DNA of 64,000 nucleotides from Trichomonas vaginalis G3 (lineage: Eukaryota; Parabasalia; Trichomonadida; Trichomonadidae), in contig NW_026529259.1 of NCBI RefSeq assembly GCF_026262505.1, positions 186,001-250,000 on the forward strand, given 5' to 3'. The notes beneath the pieces were generated by a model, which saw only the letters and a list, made by a program, of their open reading frames with translations, was not told where the DNA came from and did no database searches. Shown here piece by piece: positions 44,075 through 55,140 of the stretch (its first letter is position 1; every line of letters begins with the position of its first letter). A program made the position numbers and the translations under genes.

Positions 44075-44572
44075 ATGAGAAGCAAATCCATCTTAGCTGG
44101 TGCCGTTAATGTTCCAATTGAACCAACATCAAATGTTGACTCACGAACGACAAACAATATTGTCATAAAGAACTATAGTTCGGAGTGTTTGAAAGAAAAA
44201 GAGCCAGAACTTAAGTCGGTGAATTTAAACACAGCTTCAAACGCTAACGCTACATCAGATGTTAAGTTAGAGTATCCACCATTAGACCAAATTCTTTCAA
44301 GAGAAGCCAACGACAACCCTTACACAAATGTTCAAACAAATCCTTCAGATAACGTAGACCATTACCTTCTTCAGTTATACCAAACAATTTTACTCAAAGA
44401 CGATAAGAAGCTTTTGACAAATCTTATAAGCAAGAACCAAATAATTCTAACAAAGGAGGACCTTGAAAATGTTATATCACGAATAACAGGGAAACAATGT
44501 GTCATTGACTATCTCGACCCTGAAATCGAATGCTGTGGTCAAACGCCACTATTCATGAAAATAGGTAACATC
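44075..44572 (+). pseudogene. CC-motif protein, M4 copy, interrupted by M5
   Basis: Same as 24628-25278 but without the 36-bp hairpin repeat; it ends where M5 begins, at AGTTAGTAT. Confidence 0.85.
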
Positions 44573-44775
44573 AGTTAGTATACATATCTTGTGTACTGAG
44601 GCACTGCGCGCCTCCGTACACAACTTAGCGGTTTTGACACTTTACAAAACCATTAACGTATATTTTACAACACAAACGACAACACTAACTTAACATTAAA
44701 TATTTACAAAGCCGCCAACCACTTCACTTCACTAACGTTTTCACAAACGACTTCATTAATGTAAAAATAAACGTT
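44573..44775 (+). repeat. M5 left terminal repeat (outer part)
   Basis: Similar to the outer ~200 bp of the M3 TIR: the GTGTAC...GTACAC hairpin, TTAGCGGTTTTGACAC, and ACTTCACTAACG subterminal units. The inner part differs from M3, since another gene follows. The right TIR is outside the window, so its length is unknown. Confidence 0.75.
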
Positions 44776-44776
44776 C

Positions 44777-45097
44777 TCACTTACAAAAGTATTGCAACTC
44801 CTCCCATTGCTGTGCTTCACATAACAGCTCATAATCTTCTGACTCACTTTCTTCTTCATATAGGTCAAAGTCACTGTCAAAATAAATGTTAGTAAGTTTT
44901 GACAAAGCTAATGAAACACGCTTACCGTTTGTATCGTATGCTTGTATAAACTTTCCATTCTTCATTCCTTCATAAACGCTCAAACTAACTTTACCCTTTC
45001 TCCCTCGTATCTGATAGAATGTATTTTCACGAGGAACGAAGAACAAATTCTTGAACTCATGACCGTTGTAGTTTGTTATCTCAATAGTTTTCGTCAT
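44777..45097 (-). CDS. M5 terminal gene, relative of HNH C-terminal domain
   Basis: 106 residues from ATG 45097 (MTKTIEITNYNGHEFKNLFF), chosen because it follows TTTTTATTTGGATGTA; a longer frame exists. FIQAYDTNGKRVSLALSKLT matches YVNTRDTDGKRVQIFLNKFK of the HNH protein at 10902; an acidic tail follows. It takes the place of the 144-residue TIR gene of M3. Possibly a small DNA-binding module. Confidence 0.6.
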   Translation of the reverse strand: MTKTIEITNYNGHEFKNLFFVPRENTFYQIRGRKGKVSLSVYEGMKNGKFIQAYDTNGKRVSLALSKLTNIYFDSDFDLYEEESESEDYELLCEAQQWEELQYFCK

Positions 45098-45167
45098 TAC
45101 ATCCAAATAAAAATTTTCAGTAAAAATAAAACTAATGTTAAAATTTCTCATAACATAAACGTTCTCA

Positions 45168-45692
45168 TTACTTTATAACTCTCTTCCTTGGTTTCTTTTT
45201 AGTTGCTTTCTTCACGTCTGTCTCCAGCTTAACTGTCTTTCTTCTTCGTCCGTAATGATACCAGTTACTTCCACCAGTCAATGGGTCAAATGGTCTTTCG
45301 TAAGGGTTTCCATACATTCCATAGGGACCATACGGAAGAACTACTGGTGGAGAAGAAACATTTTCTTTAGTTCCATCGACTCTATTTAAATGCATTGTTT
45401 CACCTTTCATCTGGTCATTAAAGTCTTTTGCGTGTTTTGCAAACTCATCGTCCTTTCCTAAAGCATTTTCTGACTCAGTCGCAACCAAATTGGATGCTTT
45501 ATTTATGAGCCCTATTTTATTTAATCTTAACTTCTTTGCAACCCAGCCTCCAATCTTTCCTTTATTTGCATCTAATGTCTTCGAAACTCTTCCTCCACTC
45601 ATTTTATTTACTGCGTCATAAGCCCCAAGTGCTTTTGCTCCAAATGCTAATGCTTTTGTTCCCATTGCGCCTAAAGCTGCCCAAGCTACCAT
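45168..45692 (-). CDS. Small Ala/Gly-rich virion-like protein, M5 copy
   Basis: Same 174-residue protein as 21698-22222. Looks whole. Confidence 0.6.
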   Translation of the reverse strand: MVAWAALGAMGTKALAFGAKALGAYDAVNKMSGGRVSKTLDANKGKIGGWVAKKLRLNKIGLINKASNLVATESENALGKDDEFAKHAKDFNDQMKGETMHLNRVDGTKENVSSPPVVLPYGPYGMYGNPYERPFDPLTGGSNWYHYGRRRKTVKLETDVKKATKKKPRKRVIK

Positions 45693-45889
45693 TTACACCA
45701 TATTAAAATCATCTCTCTTCAATATTATCTCATAAAAGTTCTCTTACTGGAGAAAGTCAATGAAACATAAACATTCTCATTCATAAACTTCTTTCTTATC
45801 TCATCTATACGCTTCAAAATGTCTGAACAATTGCTAACATCTTCTACAACAGTTATTTCATCATGAATGACCTTTAAAAACAAGCTCAT
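45693..45889 (-). pseudogene. 65-residue protein, M5 copy, broken
   Basis: Counterpart of 22223-22420, lying at the same place between two abutting genes. Confidence 0.6.
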
Positions 45890-46771
45890 TTAATATGCTA
45901 TTAAAATCATCTCAATAATGAGTCCATCCTTTCCGTCTTTGGGTAGCACAACATCTTTCATTGAAGAAGGTTCAACAAGTCTTATATTAAACTTACTGAC
46001 AAAGTTTGTTATACTATAATGCTTCGGCGGCGAATACATATAGTTTGAAAGACATAATATAGATTCTTCAGCAAATTCACTTATACTGGATTTTATAACA
46101 ATGTTCTCACGAGACCAAATACCACCAATTGACAATCTTGTAAGCAATCCTGCTGAACCTTCTACTGTAAACGTCGATGGTAACATTCCACGAAGGTCAT
46201 CTATTGACATCGTTGAGTCACTGAATTTAAATATTTTCTTAAAGCAATCGTCATTATCTAACCATGCAATAGCTTTGAAGTTTTCATTCGAATATACATC
46301 TGCTTCATTAAATGTAAAACCTGACTTCTTTGCAGAGACGACTTTAAAATCTATTGCATTTGTTTCAAAATTATACGCTATGGTAACTTCTGAAGGTAAT
46401 GGGTGTCCTTCCGCAGTCAGTTGTTCTCTCACTACCGTTTGAAGCTTTGTGTTAAAAACTTTCATGTCATCTCCTGTGTCTAGGTTCACATACACAGCAA
46501 TAGGAAAACTATCTTGCTTCTTTGTCTCATCATTATACCTCAAAACATTAAAGTTCTTCAATAATATTGTCCTTCCTGCTGGAATACTTCTAACTTGTCT
46601 TATTTCAATAGCTTTCTCACCTCCTACATACTCTACCCAGTGTCTTGGATATTCATAAGTATACTGACTTTCTTGAATTTTGGTTGGTTTCATCATAACG
46701 TGTTCATAGTATATCTTTATACTCTTGTCAGTTAGACTCGGTGCTATGTTCTGAATATTTCTGACTTGCAT
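45890..46771 (-). CDS. RWL-motif family protein, whole copy
   Basis: 293 residues from ATG 46771 (MQVRNIQNIAPSLTDKSIKI). YEYPRHWVEYVGGEKAIEIR near residue 45, KVFNTKLQTVVREQL near 100, SREN and CLSNYMYSPPKHYSIT in the second half, and LPKDGKDGLIIEMILIAY at the end. Same fold family as 10004 and 17335 in M2. Divergent from the ATPase gene across 16 bases (ATTTTTAATGGAGATAAA). Probably a virion component. Confidence 0.65.
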   Translation of the reverse strand: MQVRNIQNIAPSLTDKSIKIYYEHVMMKPTKIQESQYTYEYPRHWVEYVGGEKAIEIRQVRSIPAGRTILLKNFNVLRYNDETKKQDSFPIAVYVNLDTGDDMKVFNTKLQTVVREQLTAEGHPLPSEVTIAYNFETNAIDFKVVSAKKSGFTFNEADVYSNENFKAIAWLDNDDCFKKIFKFSDSTMSIDDLRGMLPSTFTVEGSAGLLTRLSIGGIWSRENIVIKSSISEFAEESILCLSNYMYSPPKHYSITNFVSKFNIRLVEPSSMKDVVLPKDGKDGLIIEMILIAY

Positions 46772-46787
46772 TTTTAATGGAGATAAA

Positions 46788-47675
46788 ATGAAGCATTTAA
46801 TACATGACGTAGATGAAGACATGAATGAAACTACAGACAAACTTAACTCTTCTCTCATTCTTCCTTTCAGTAAGGACTATGAGTTCTGTTCAAATGGTGT
46901 TTATTTCTATTGTGGAAAGATGGGGTCAGGTAAGACATTTAATTTAATTCGTCATATACTCATAACAGAACGTTTAGGAAATGACTCATATTATGACCAA
47001 ATCATTATATCAGCAACTTCAGACTCTATGGACTCAACAGCGAAAACATTTATGTCAAAAGTTCAAGCCTCTGTCGTTAAAGTTCCAGATAGCGAACTCA
47101 TTGAATTTCTTCAACGTTACATTCGACGTAAGAGGAAATATTATGCCATCGTTGAATTTATACAGTCAGGAATGCAAAAGACTTCAGAAGAGATGGAAAG
47201 AATTATTGACAAACACCACTTACGTCAGTACTCAGGAGTTTACGATATGAAACGACTGACAAACTACATTCTATCAAAACTTTCAAAATACCCCTTCAAA
47301 AAATATCCTTCAAACACTTTATTAGTTTGTGACGACTTCGCCGGAAAAGGTTTAGTGTCAAAGCCTGACTCACCATTAGCTAACATCATTACTAAAGTCA
47401 GACATTACCATTTAACTGTAGCAATACTTATGCAAACATGGAGGTTTTTAGCTTTAAACATAAAACGTCTCATAACTGACTTCGTTATCTTTCAAGGTTT
47501 CTCACGTTATGATATTGAACTCATTTGGAAACAGTCAGGTATAACATTACCTTTTGAAGAAATTTGGGAAGCATATAAGTCTCTCATCTCTCCTCGTTCA
47601 TACCTTGAGATTCATATCATGACTAATACCATTAAAGTCAAAAATATTCCATGGGAACGACCAACATTGTTTTAA
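46788..47675 (+). CDS. Packaging ATPase, whole copy
   Basis: 295 residues. Walker A YCGKMGSGKTFNL near residue 42, Walker B TLLVCDDFAGKGL near 180, sensor VAILMQTWRFL. The A32-like family drives genome packaging into the capsid. Overlaps the convergent 47672 gene by 4 bases. Confidence 0.88.
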   Translation: MKHLIHDVDEDMNETTDKLNSSLILPFSKDYEFCSNGVYFYCGKMGSGKTFNLIRHILITERLGNDSYYDQIIISATSDSMDSTAKTFMSKVQASVVKVPDSELIEFLQRYIRRKRKYYAIVEFIQSGMQKTSEEMERIIDKHHLRQYSGVYDMKRLTNYILSKLSKYPFKKYPSNTLLVCDDFAGKGLVSKPDSPLANIITKVRHYHLTVAILMQTWRFLALNIKRLITDFVIFQGFSRYDIELIWKQSGITLPFEEIWEAYKSLISPRSYLEIHIMTNTIKVKNIPWERPTLF

Positions 47676-48073
47676 AGTTTAACCTTCAATTGACTGATGG
47701 TAAACAAATTCCATGCATCTCTGTCGCCATTTCTGTTAATATTTTTGCTGTCATTCATATCATCCACTTCCCCATCCGTTAGCTTTTGAGGATATGCGTT
47801 AGAATAGCTGTTCTTAAATGAAGGCTTTTCACCTTTGAGAGCATAAACTCTATAACTTTCTGCATACTTTATGTTTGAACCTCCTGAGCCATCATTGACA
47901 TAAATTTTTATAGGCTTCCACCCTTTGTTCATGTTCCTGCTTCTTCCCTTAGCTCTTTTGTTCAGTAGTTCTACATCTTTATACACAGCTCCTGTCTCAG
48001 TGAATTCAACAATATTTTCATTCGTTAGCTTTACATTCAAACCCTTGTCGAGTATATTGTTCATTTCATACAT
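47672..48073 (-). CDS. Conserved Maverick protein, 133 residues, M5 copy
   Basis: As 24201-24602; the protein looks identical. Looks whole. Confidence 0.6.
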   Translation of the reverse strand: MYEMNNILDKGLNVKLTNENIVEFTETGAVYKDVELLNKRAKGRSRNMNKGWKPIKIYVNDGSGGSNIKYAESYRVYALKGEKPSFKNSYSNAYPQKLTDGEVDDMNDSKNINRNGDRDAWNLFTISQLKVKL

Positions 48074-48098
48074 ATAAAAGGTTTTTATTCTATATGAA

Positions 48099-48713
48099 AT
48101 GAGAAGCAAATCCATCTTAGCTGGTGCCGTTAATGTTCCAATTGAACCAACATCAAATGTTGACTCACGAACGACAAACAATATTGTCATAAAGAACTAT
48201 AGTTCGGAGTGTTTGAAAGAAAAAGAACCAGAGCTGAAATCCGTGAATTTAAACTCAGCTTCAAACGCTAACGCTACATCAGATGTTAAGTTAGAGTATC
48301 CACCACTGGACCAAATTCTTTCAAGAGAAGCCAACGACAACCCTTACACAAATGTTCAAACAAATCCTTCAGATAACGTAGACCATTACCTTCTTCAGTT
48401 ATACCAAACAATTTTACTCAAAGACGATAAGAAGCTTTTGACAAATCTTATAAGTAAGAACCAAATAATTCTAACAAAGGAGGACCTTGAAAATGTTATA
48501 TCACGAATAACAGGGAAACAATGTGTCATTGACTATCTCGACCCTGAAATCGAATGCTGTGGTCAAACTCCACTATTCATGAAAATAGGTAACATCCGCA
48601 TCATTGAAACACCAGGAACTACAGGAGTTGAGTTTAAGTATAAATATTCGAACGAGTATACAAAACTTTCAACAGAATATAAACTTTGCTTGAAATATGT
48701 TTTAGTAAATTAA
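48099..48713 (+). CDS. CC-motif protein, M5 copy
   Basis: 204 residues; as 24628-25278 but without the 12 residues coded by the hairpin repeat (ELKSVNLNSASN is continuous). Looks whole. Confidence 0.65.
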   Translation: MRSKSILAGAVNVPIEPTSNVDSRTTNNIVIKNYSSECLKEKEPELKSVNLNSASNANATSDVKLEYPPLDQILSREANDNPYTNVQTNPSDNVDHYLLQLYQTILLKDDKKLLTNLISKNQIILTKEDLENVISRITGKQCVIDYLDPEIECCGQTPLFMKIGNIRIIETPGTTGVEFKYKYSNEYTKLSTEYKLCLKYVLVN

Positions 48714-48721
48714 AGCAGTCA

Positions 48722-48757
48722 GGAGGGCTCTTTGAGCCCATCTTGGCGCTTTGCGCC
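48722..48757. repeat. 36-bp double-hairpin element between two genes
   Basis: GGGCTC-TTT-GAGCCC, ATCTT, GGCGC-TTT-GCGCC. Same stems, spacer and length as the repeat at 24772, but with the first loop complemented (TTT for AAA) and the second loop changed. It lies in an insertion of about 67 bp, absent from M3, where TTAAAGCAATTTGTAA is continuous. Confidence 0.9.
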
Positions 48758-48773
48758 GTTAGTCAAAAAAATT

Positions 48774-49046
48774 TCAAGTTAGCAATTTGTAATATCTATC
48801 CAAAACTTCTTCAACAGTATCGAACTCATCTTCATAATGCAAACCTAATCTTATTGACTTGGTGCAGTTTTCACTAACACAATATAGCGCTTTGCGCTCG
48901 GCGCCTTTGACGCCTTTTTCTGTTCTCTTGACTGACATAACTAACTCATTTGTTTCATCAAACAGCAACAACCAAAGTTCATGACCTAATACATAACATT
49001 CATACTTTATATTTTTAGCTCTGAGTTCTCTTGTAAGCTGTTGCAT
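48774..49046 (-). CDS. Small conserved Maverick protein, M5 copy
   Basis: 90 residues, as 25275-25544, including the in-frame hairpin repeat at 48886-48914. Looks whole. Confidence 0.55.
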   Translation of the reverse strand: MQQLTRELRAKNIKYECYVLGHELWLLLFDETNELVMSVKRTEKGVKGAERKALYCVSENCTKSIRLGLHYEDEFDTVEEVLDRYYKLLT

Positions 49047-49779
49047 TTAATATTTTCTAAAAAGTCAACTTCAACAGTCATTCGCACTGGTGCCTTCAGT
49101 TCTACAGGCTCGCCCTGAAAGTCAACAAGTCTGAATTGCATGTCTTTCAAATTATGAGGACTAATGCGAATCCATTTACCTAAATGAGTTGCTATGACAG
49201 GAACGTTTGGAATGAACATTGAATTGACTGCATAACAGAAAGACTTATATTCTACTGAACCTTTACTATTAACTCCTGAAATACCTGTGACATTAGCTAT
49301 TTTTGACTCAATGTATAAACAATTACCATAACATACGTATGGAACAGATTTCATCTCAATCGTTTTGTCAACACTTTTCAAAGGAAATGTCATATGGTAT
49401 GCCCAGAAGCAATTGAACTCTATGACTCATTCGTGTTATCTTAAACTCCTTCGCATAACTGAACTTCAAAACTCCTGCAATAAGTTTAACATTCATTAAG
49501 TTTTCTTCGTTATCCTTGTTTATTGTAGTATTTATGAGAGCATTTAACACTCCAGCTAATGTTTCCATCTTATATTCTACATTATTGTGAAATCTTATTT
49601 CGTGCTTCTTTCCATCTATTTCAAACTCCATGAAATCTGTTTCATCTGTTATGACAAAAGTTGCGATAGTATTGAAGTCAACAACTCTGAAAGCAAGCGC
49701 TTCATTCTGAAGACCTAAGTTTGTTTGTAGCTTTACTTCCGTATTCGTTTGGGTCTGTACTTTGCAAATAGAACAACAT
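49007..49779 (-). pseudogene. Minor capsid protein, M5 copy, broken
   Basis: Counterpart of 25505-26269. The C-terminal part is nearly identical to M3, whereas a stretch of about 45 residues in the middle differs clearly, as if exchanged with another lineage. Broken. Confidence 0.7.
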
Positions 49780-49796
49780 TTTATTCTCATTAAAAT

Positions 49797-52700
49797 ATGA
49801 CTATTGCTGCATATGCGTATGAAACAAATGAAGCAAGAAGAGCACATGAACTAGTAAACGAAAACTCAACTTTAACCATTGAAGGCAATGATTTAGTCAT
49901 TGACGATGGAAAAACTAAAAAAGTCATTGATTTCGATACTTTTAACACTTATGACCCATTCATTACAACAAGCAAGGTTCCATCATAAATGATGGAACGG
50001 TGCAATATATAAATTCTACAGTAGATGCCTCATTAGTGAAAGTATTAAATGTTCTCATTGAATTGTTAAAGAGCTTTCGATTTGACGACAACATTAAATG
50101 CCTAAAGAATTTAGTCATGAATGAGAAACAAATTTCGGCGTTGCTGGTAGCAGTAATGATGTACACCTTATGACATTAGAATATTATAACGAACATAAAG
50201 ATGAACTGAAAGGAGAGAAGGGTGACACCGGACCCACAAGGAATACAAGGATACAAGGAATACAAGGACCTCAAGGCGAAAACGGTTTGGATGGAAAGGA
50301 TGGAAAGGATGGAAAAACTGCTAAATCATGGATATGGGACCTTATAAATACTGGTTTAACAGCTGCTTCATATGGAGTTCTTCAATACCAAATCGGAAAG
50401 ATATGGGCAGTACTTGGTGAAGAAGTTTTAAATGACGTTAAAAATGCTTTGAACTTCATTTCAAATGGTTCGGATACTATTAAAACTTTATCTGGTTGGA
50501 TGCAAGAAACAAGGAGTCAAATAGATACTGTAAGACGTATAGCAAACAATGCACGTACGGGATTGGATACTTTACGACAAGCACAAAATACACTAAAGGA
50601 AGCAAATGATATTCTTGGCTCAGTATCAGACATGCATGAAGATTGGCTTAAAGGTATTGACAAATCTTTAAAAAATCACAGTCAGTCTATTGCTGACTAC
50701 AAGAAAAGTATAGATTTTTTACATAGTGCTATGGACGTACATGATGGAAGCATAAGGAACTTACTTAATGCTAACAATAACTTACCAGGAACTATTAAAG
50801 CATTTATAAAGTCCTTTGTAAAACCCGGTGCTCTAACATTTAGGTCTTTGAGAGCAAGAGCATTGAAGTCAAGAGATGCAGAAACTCCAACAGAACCTAC
50901 AGAAGGAACTGAAACAACAGAAACTCCAAAAGAACCACCAAAACCAACAGCTAATGAAATATTGTTCGAATATTTTCCAAGGTACTCTGTTCTCATTGCA
51001 TACATTCAAGAAATACTTAAGAAAGCAGACTTGACTTTAGGAGATGATGAAAGTTCTGTATATCTTTCGTTCCAGTTTCAAATAGCAGAACTTTTGAGAC
51101 AGATATGCTTAATGTATGACAACATCTCTGATTTCACAAGATATGATGACGACCATGACCCCGAACACGGTGAAGAAGAAGTTTTACAAACATCCATTAA
51201 GACAGGAAAGGTTTTAACTCAAAGTCTCATTATTGACACCAAAGATGGCGAAGTGGACGTTCTTCAAGAGCTGAAGAAAAATACTTCTTCGGGAGGTGGT
51301 GGTAGGCATGAACTTGAAATAAATGAGATAGAAGAGAAATTAGCCGAAAAAGCAGATAAAGAACATAAACACAATATCTCCGATATAAATGAACTTCAAG
51401 CTACATTAAATAGTAAAGCGGACAAAAATGAACTTGACGCAATGAACAAAGTTTTGAAATCTCATAAACACAACATCTCCGATATAAATGAACTTCAAGC
51501 TACATTAAATAGTAAAGCGGACAAGAACCATGTTCATTATATAACTTCAGACGAACAGATTATAACGGACTACCATGGATATTTAACACGAAGTGATGAA
51601 GCGAAGACAAAAAATGTTAATGAAAGAAGATATAAATACATTCGTGCTAAAGGTTATGACATAAGCTGTACTGTACAGTATGATGTAGCTAAAGCACCAG
51701 AAGCATTTGGTTATACCGGTGAAATTTATGCCTCTACTTTCAATGTTAACGGTGTATTAGTTGAACCAAGATTTATTTAAGAGTTAAGGCAAAAATAACG
51801 TTTGAAGATGCTATTAAAAGTAAAGCTGACAAAGTTGAACTCGAAGCAACGAACAAAGTTTTGAAATCTCATAAACACAACATCTCCGATATAAATGAAC
51901 TTCAAGCTACATTAGACAGTAAAGCTGACAAAACCATACACATAAATCCTTCACTACTGTTAGAGCAGACGACATAATATTGAACTTTGACCTTGGTTCA
52001 AGTGCACCATTAGAAAATCCAAGTACAAGCGTAAAAGATACTCTTAACAGTTTAGATAAGAGTTGCAGGAACATTGAAAGTCATGCCAGAAACTTTGAAG
52101 CATATGAACTACCGCAATGTTAGATAAGAAAGCAGACAAAACTTATGTGGATGCAGAACTAACAAAGAAATTTTCGAAACCAGATACAATGACATTTACA
52201 ACAGAAATTATAAATGGTGAACCAGCAACTCCATTTGAATTTGTTAGAGGTCTTCAACCAGATACTTTTGAATTTTTCTTGGATAATTCTATTGAACTAA
52301 CATTACATTATAAAAGTGGAACAAATGCAACATTTCATCCGGGAGATACATTCCAAATGGTATTTAATGACATAAGTTCTTTAGAATATGTTTATAGAGT
52401 TATGAGCATATATGATTTAATATATCCTATAGGAGCTGTTTATACGTCTATGAATCCAATAAATCCAAACACTTTATTTGGTGGTAGATGGTATGAAATA
52501 GTTGACAGTTTTCCATTCTACACTAATACTCAGTCAATGAAGATGGGAGGTTCAAAGAAAATAGGTATTGAAAACCTTCCTTCACATATGCATAGGTTCA
52601 GTGGAAGAACATCTGTGGAAGGAAACCATTCACATTCAATAACAAAAAGAGGTTATAAATCTTGCAGCGGGTTCGGATAGACAGGGAATGCATAGATATG

Positions 52701-52858
52701 ATATCACAACTGACCCCAAAGATGTTAGCACAGGTATTTTCTGTGGAACTGCAGGAAATCATACACATGTTGTAGCTGGTATTACAGACCCAGCAGGTAA
52801 TGGAAAAGATTATATGCCTCCTTATATAACAATGCACGCTTGGATACGAGTTGGTTAA
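49797..52858 (+). pseudogene. Tail-fibre-like protein, M5 copy, broken
   Basis: Counterpart of 26287-29350 with the same head, Gly-X-Y run, coiled coil, HKHNISDINELQATL repeats and collar-like tip. Broken, several breaks. Confidence 0.75.
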
Positions 52859-52876
52859 AATCTTTATTTTTACATA

Positions 52877-53954
52877 ATGAGCTTGAAAGAAGTATTCGAA
52901 CAACATCCATGGAGGTCATTTAAGAAATTCAATGAAGCTGCAAAGAGTTGGGATTTACTAACAGAGCTGAAGTGAAAAGGTTCTTTGACAAAAATGTTGT
53001 ACATCAAACAAAAATAATCCTTACGACTACTTTTTACCAATTTACTCCAACACTCCTGACGCATACCAATTTGACACTCTCATTCAAAGCAGAAAAGGAG
53101 GACATAAACCATTCCTCATCTTCATTAATGTTAACTCGTAAAGCTTGCATATAATGAGAAATAAAGGAACTCATGAAGTGTTAAGAGTTTTACAAAAGTT
53201 TGTAGCAGAACATAGCCCAAGTATTTTAACATCAGACCAAGACAGTGCATACCTCAGCAATGAAATCACAGAATTTCTCATTAAGCATAACATAACTCAC
53301 TACACTACTGAAGACCATAACCATAACATACTCGGTATCATTAACCGCTTCATAAGGACGCTCAGAGATTTAAACCAAGAGCGAGACTTTACCGAAGAAA
53401 CAATGAAACATTTTCTCGAAGTATATAATTCCTCAACACATTCTACAACAGGCCATACACCAAATTCAATGACACAACAACAAGAAGAAAAGTATATACA
53501 AAAGAAACGAAGTCAAACACAAAATATCAGAAATTCAACACAATTTACCCTCATTCCTGGTACAAAAGTTCGTGTAGTTCTTGACGACAAACCGTTGACA
53601 AAGAAACGTTTAAGGTTAAGTAGAAACTATTATATCGTAGACTCTACACAAGGTAATGGATATCTTATAAAAGCTGCTGACGACTCCATAGCATTTTACC
53701 CTCGACATAAGTTAGTTGAAAGTAGTAATGGCAAACTTGCTGAAACCATTGACGAAGCAAAGCGAGGAGTGGTTATTGAAATACTTGGCTACAACATAAA
53801 CGATGACACTTATAAAGTAAGATATGAAGGAGGTGTTGAAGATGTTATACCATCTAAGAACTTGAGAGAGTCAAAGCCAACACATCTGGGACCATTAGAG
53901 CGGGAGTACTGGAAAGACAAAAATATGCCAGAAAGAATAAGAAAATTCTTCTAA
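52877..53954 (+). pseudogene. rve-type integrase, M5 copy, broken
   Basis: Counterpart of 29370-30455; core and chromo-like end are nearly identical to M3. Broken, several breaks in the first third. Confidence 0.8.
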
Positions 53955-54043
53955 ACTTTTTCATTAGATGTAAATCAGACATGAATGAGAACAGTCATGA
54001 TATCATTAATGGTACCATTTATTTACACCAAAAATAATGTTTA

Positions 54044-54090
54044 TGTTAGAATGTTAGATCTAACACGTTTTCTAACCACTTTTCTAACAT
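54044..54090. repeat. GTTAGA-iteron hairpin, left terminal repeat of cassette 3
   Basis: CAAAAATAATG leader, then ATGTTAGAATGTTAGATC and inverted TCTAACC and TCTAACAT units. Same layout and spacing as hairpin f of M3 at the same site, with GTTAG in place of GGTGA in every unit. Confidence 0.8.
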
Positions 54091-54191
54091 GGTCTAAAAC
54101 TCTCGAAAATCATGAATTTTTGACATTTCCTTATGAAAGAAAAATAACGCTAATTTTTTTCTAAGAAAAATTTTTATTTTGTATGTAAGAT

Positions 54192-55133
54192 ATGATTTCA
54201 ACAATCGGCACAACAACAATTCAAACTACAGCACCAAACTCGTTAGTCATGAATCCAACATCTATGTTAGTAGAGATGAAAAGCTTCATTCCTTCTTCAT
54301 ATACTTTCGAAACAAAAATCCAGAAGATAAAGCAAGAACTTTTAACAAGTAATTTAGACTGTAGTGCGAAAGATGAAACAAATGAACAGTATCTTTATGA
54401 AATGCAGGACATTATTGACCATTTACCCAAATTGCCTGAAATCCAACAACAAAAACTAACTATTCCTGAATTCGACGAAATTGAAGTCAAAACAACTGAC
54501 TCAGTAGAAATAAAGAAGTTCATACGTAAAGTAAATTATGAATTCCTTGGTTTTCATTGCAACCATAAAGTTATGGACAAAGATTGCGACATGGTTTATA
54601 AGAATGTTTCTGACATATATAAATCTGAAGAATTTAAGACCTACGATAACTTTGTTTCATTAGTTGCTGAATGTGTTTGGGAAATAAGAGATAAAGATAG
54701 AAAGGCAAAGTATGGAACGAACAAACTAAGACCCGCTATGTTTGAGATGAAGAGAGCAATTGACGCCTTAGTTGTTTTTAGCAGGTCAAATTTCAATGTA
54801 TAACGCAAAAATGAACCCGCAATGTTCAAAATGTAAGTCAGCGATGAGGAAATATAACTACTCCGTCAAAGAGATAGAAAGAATGAGAAACGACTATGCA
54901 GATTTAAAGAAAGAAGTAGAAAAGCCAGCAGAAGATAAAATGGACATGTTAGCATTTCTGAACAAAAATTATCCAACTGCTGACGATTTCCTTCTATCTG
55001 ACGTCAAGAAGAAATATAAAGAAACCTTCGGCATTGTTTAAAACATTCGATGTACTAAAAGAAAGAAATAGAAGCTACAAAACTGTTTAAAGTCATGAAC
55101 CATCGCAACATATACCATGTAAAACGCTTGTAA
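54192..55133 (+). pseudogene. Cassette protein, M5 copy, broken
   Basis: Counterpart of 6746-7660 and 30625-31587; MISTIGTTTIQTTAPNSLVM start, NPQCSKCKSAMRK in the second half. Broken, a few breaks. Confidence 0.75.
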
Positions 55134-55140
55134 ATAGTTA

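Larger units (their letters stand above)
43477..44572. mobile_element. M4: slice of a third close Maverick relative
   Basis: Between the right end of M3 and the left end of M5. Equivalent to about 24030-25155 of M3: 3' part of the ATPase gene, the 133-residue gene and the first part of the 24628-type gene. It is fragmentary on both sides because M3 and M5 abut it. Near identity with both shows recent descent. Confidence 0.85.
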
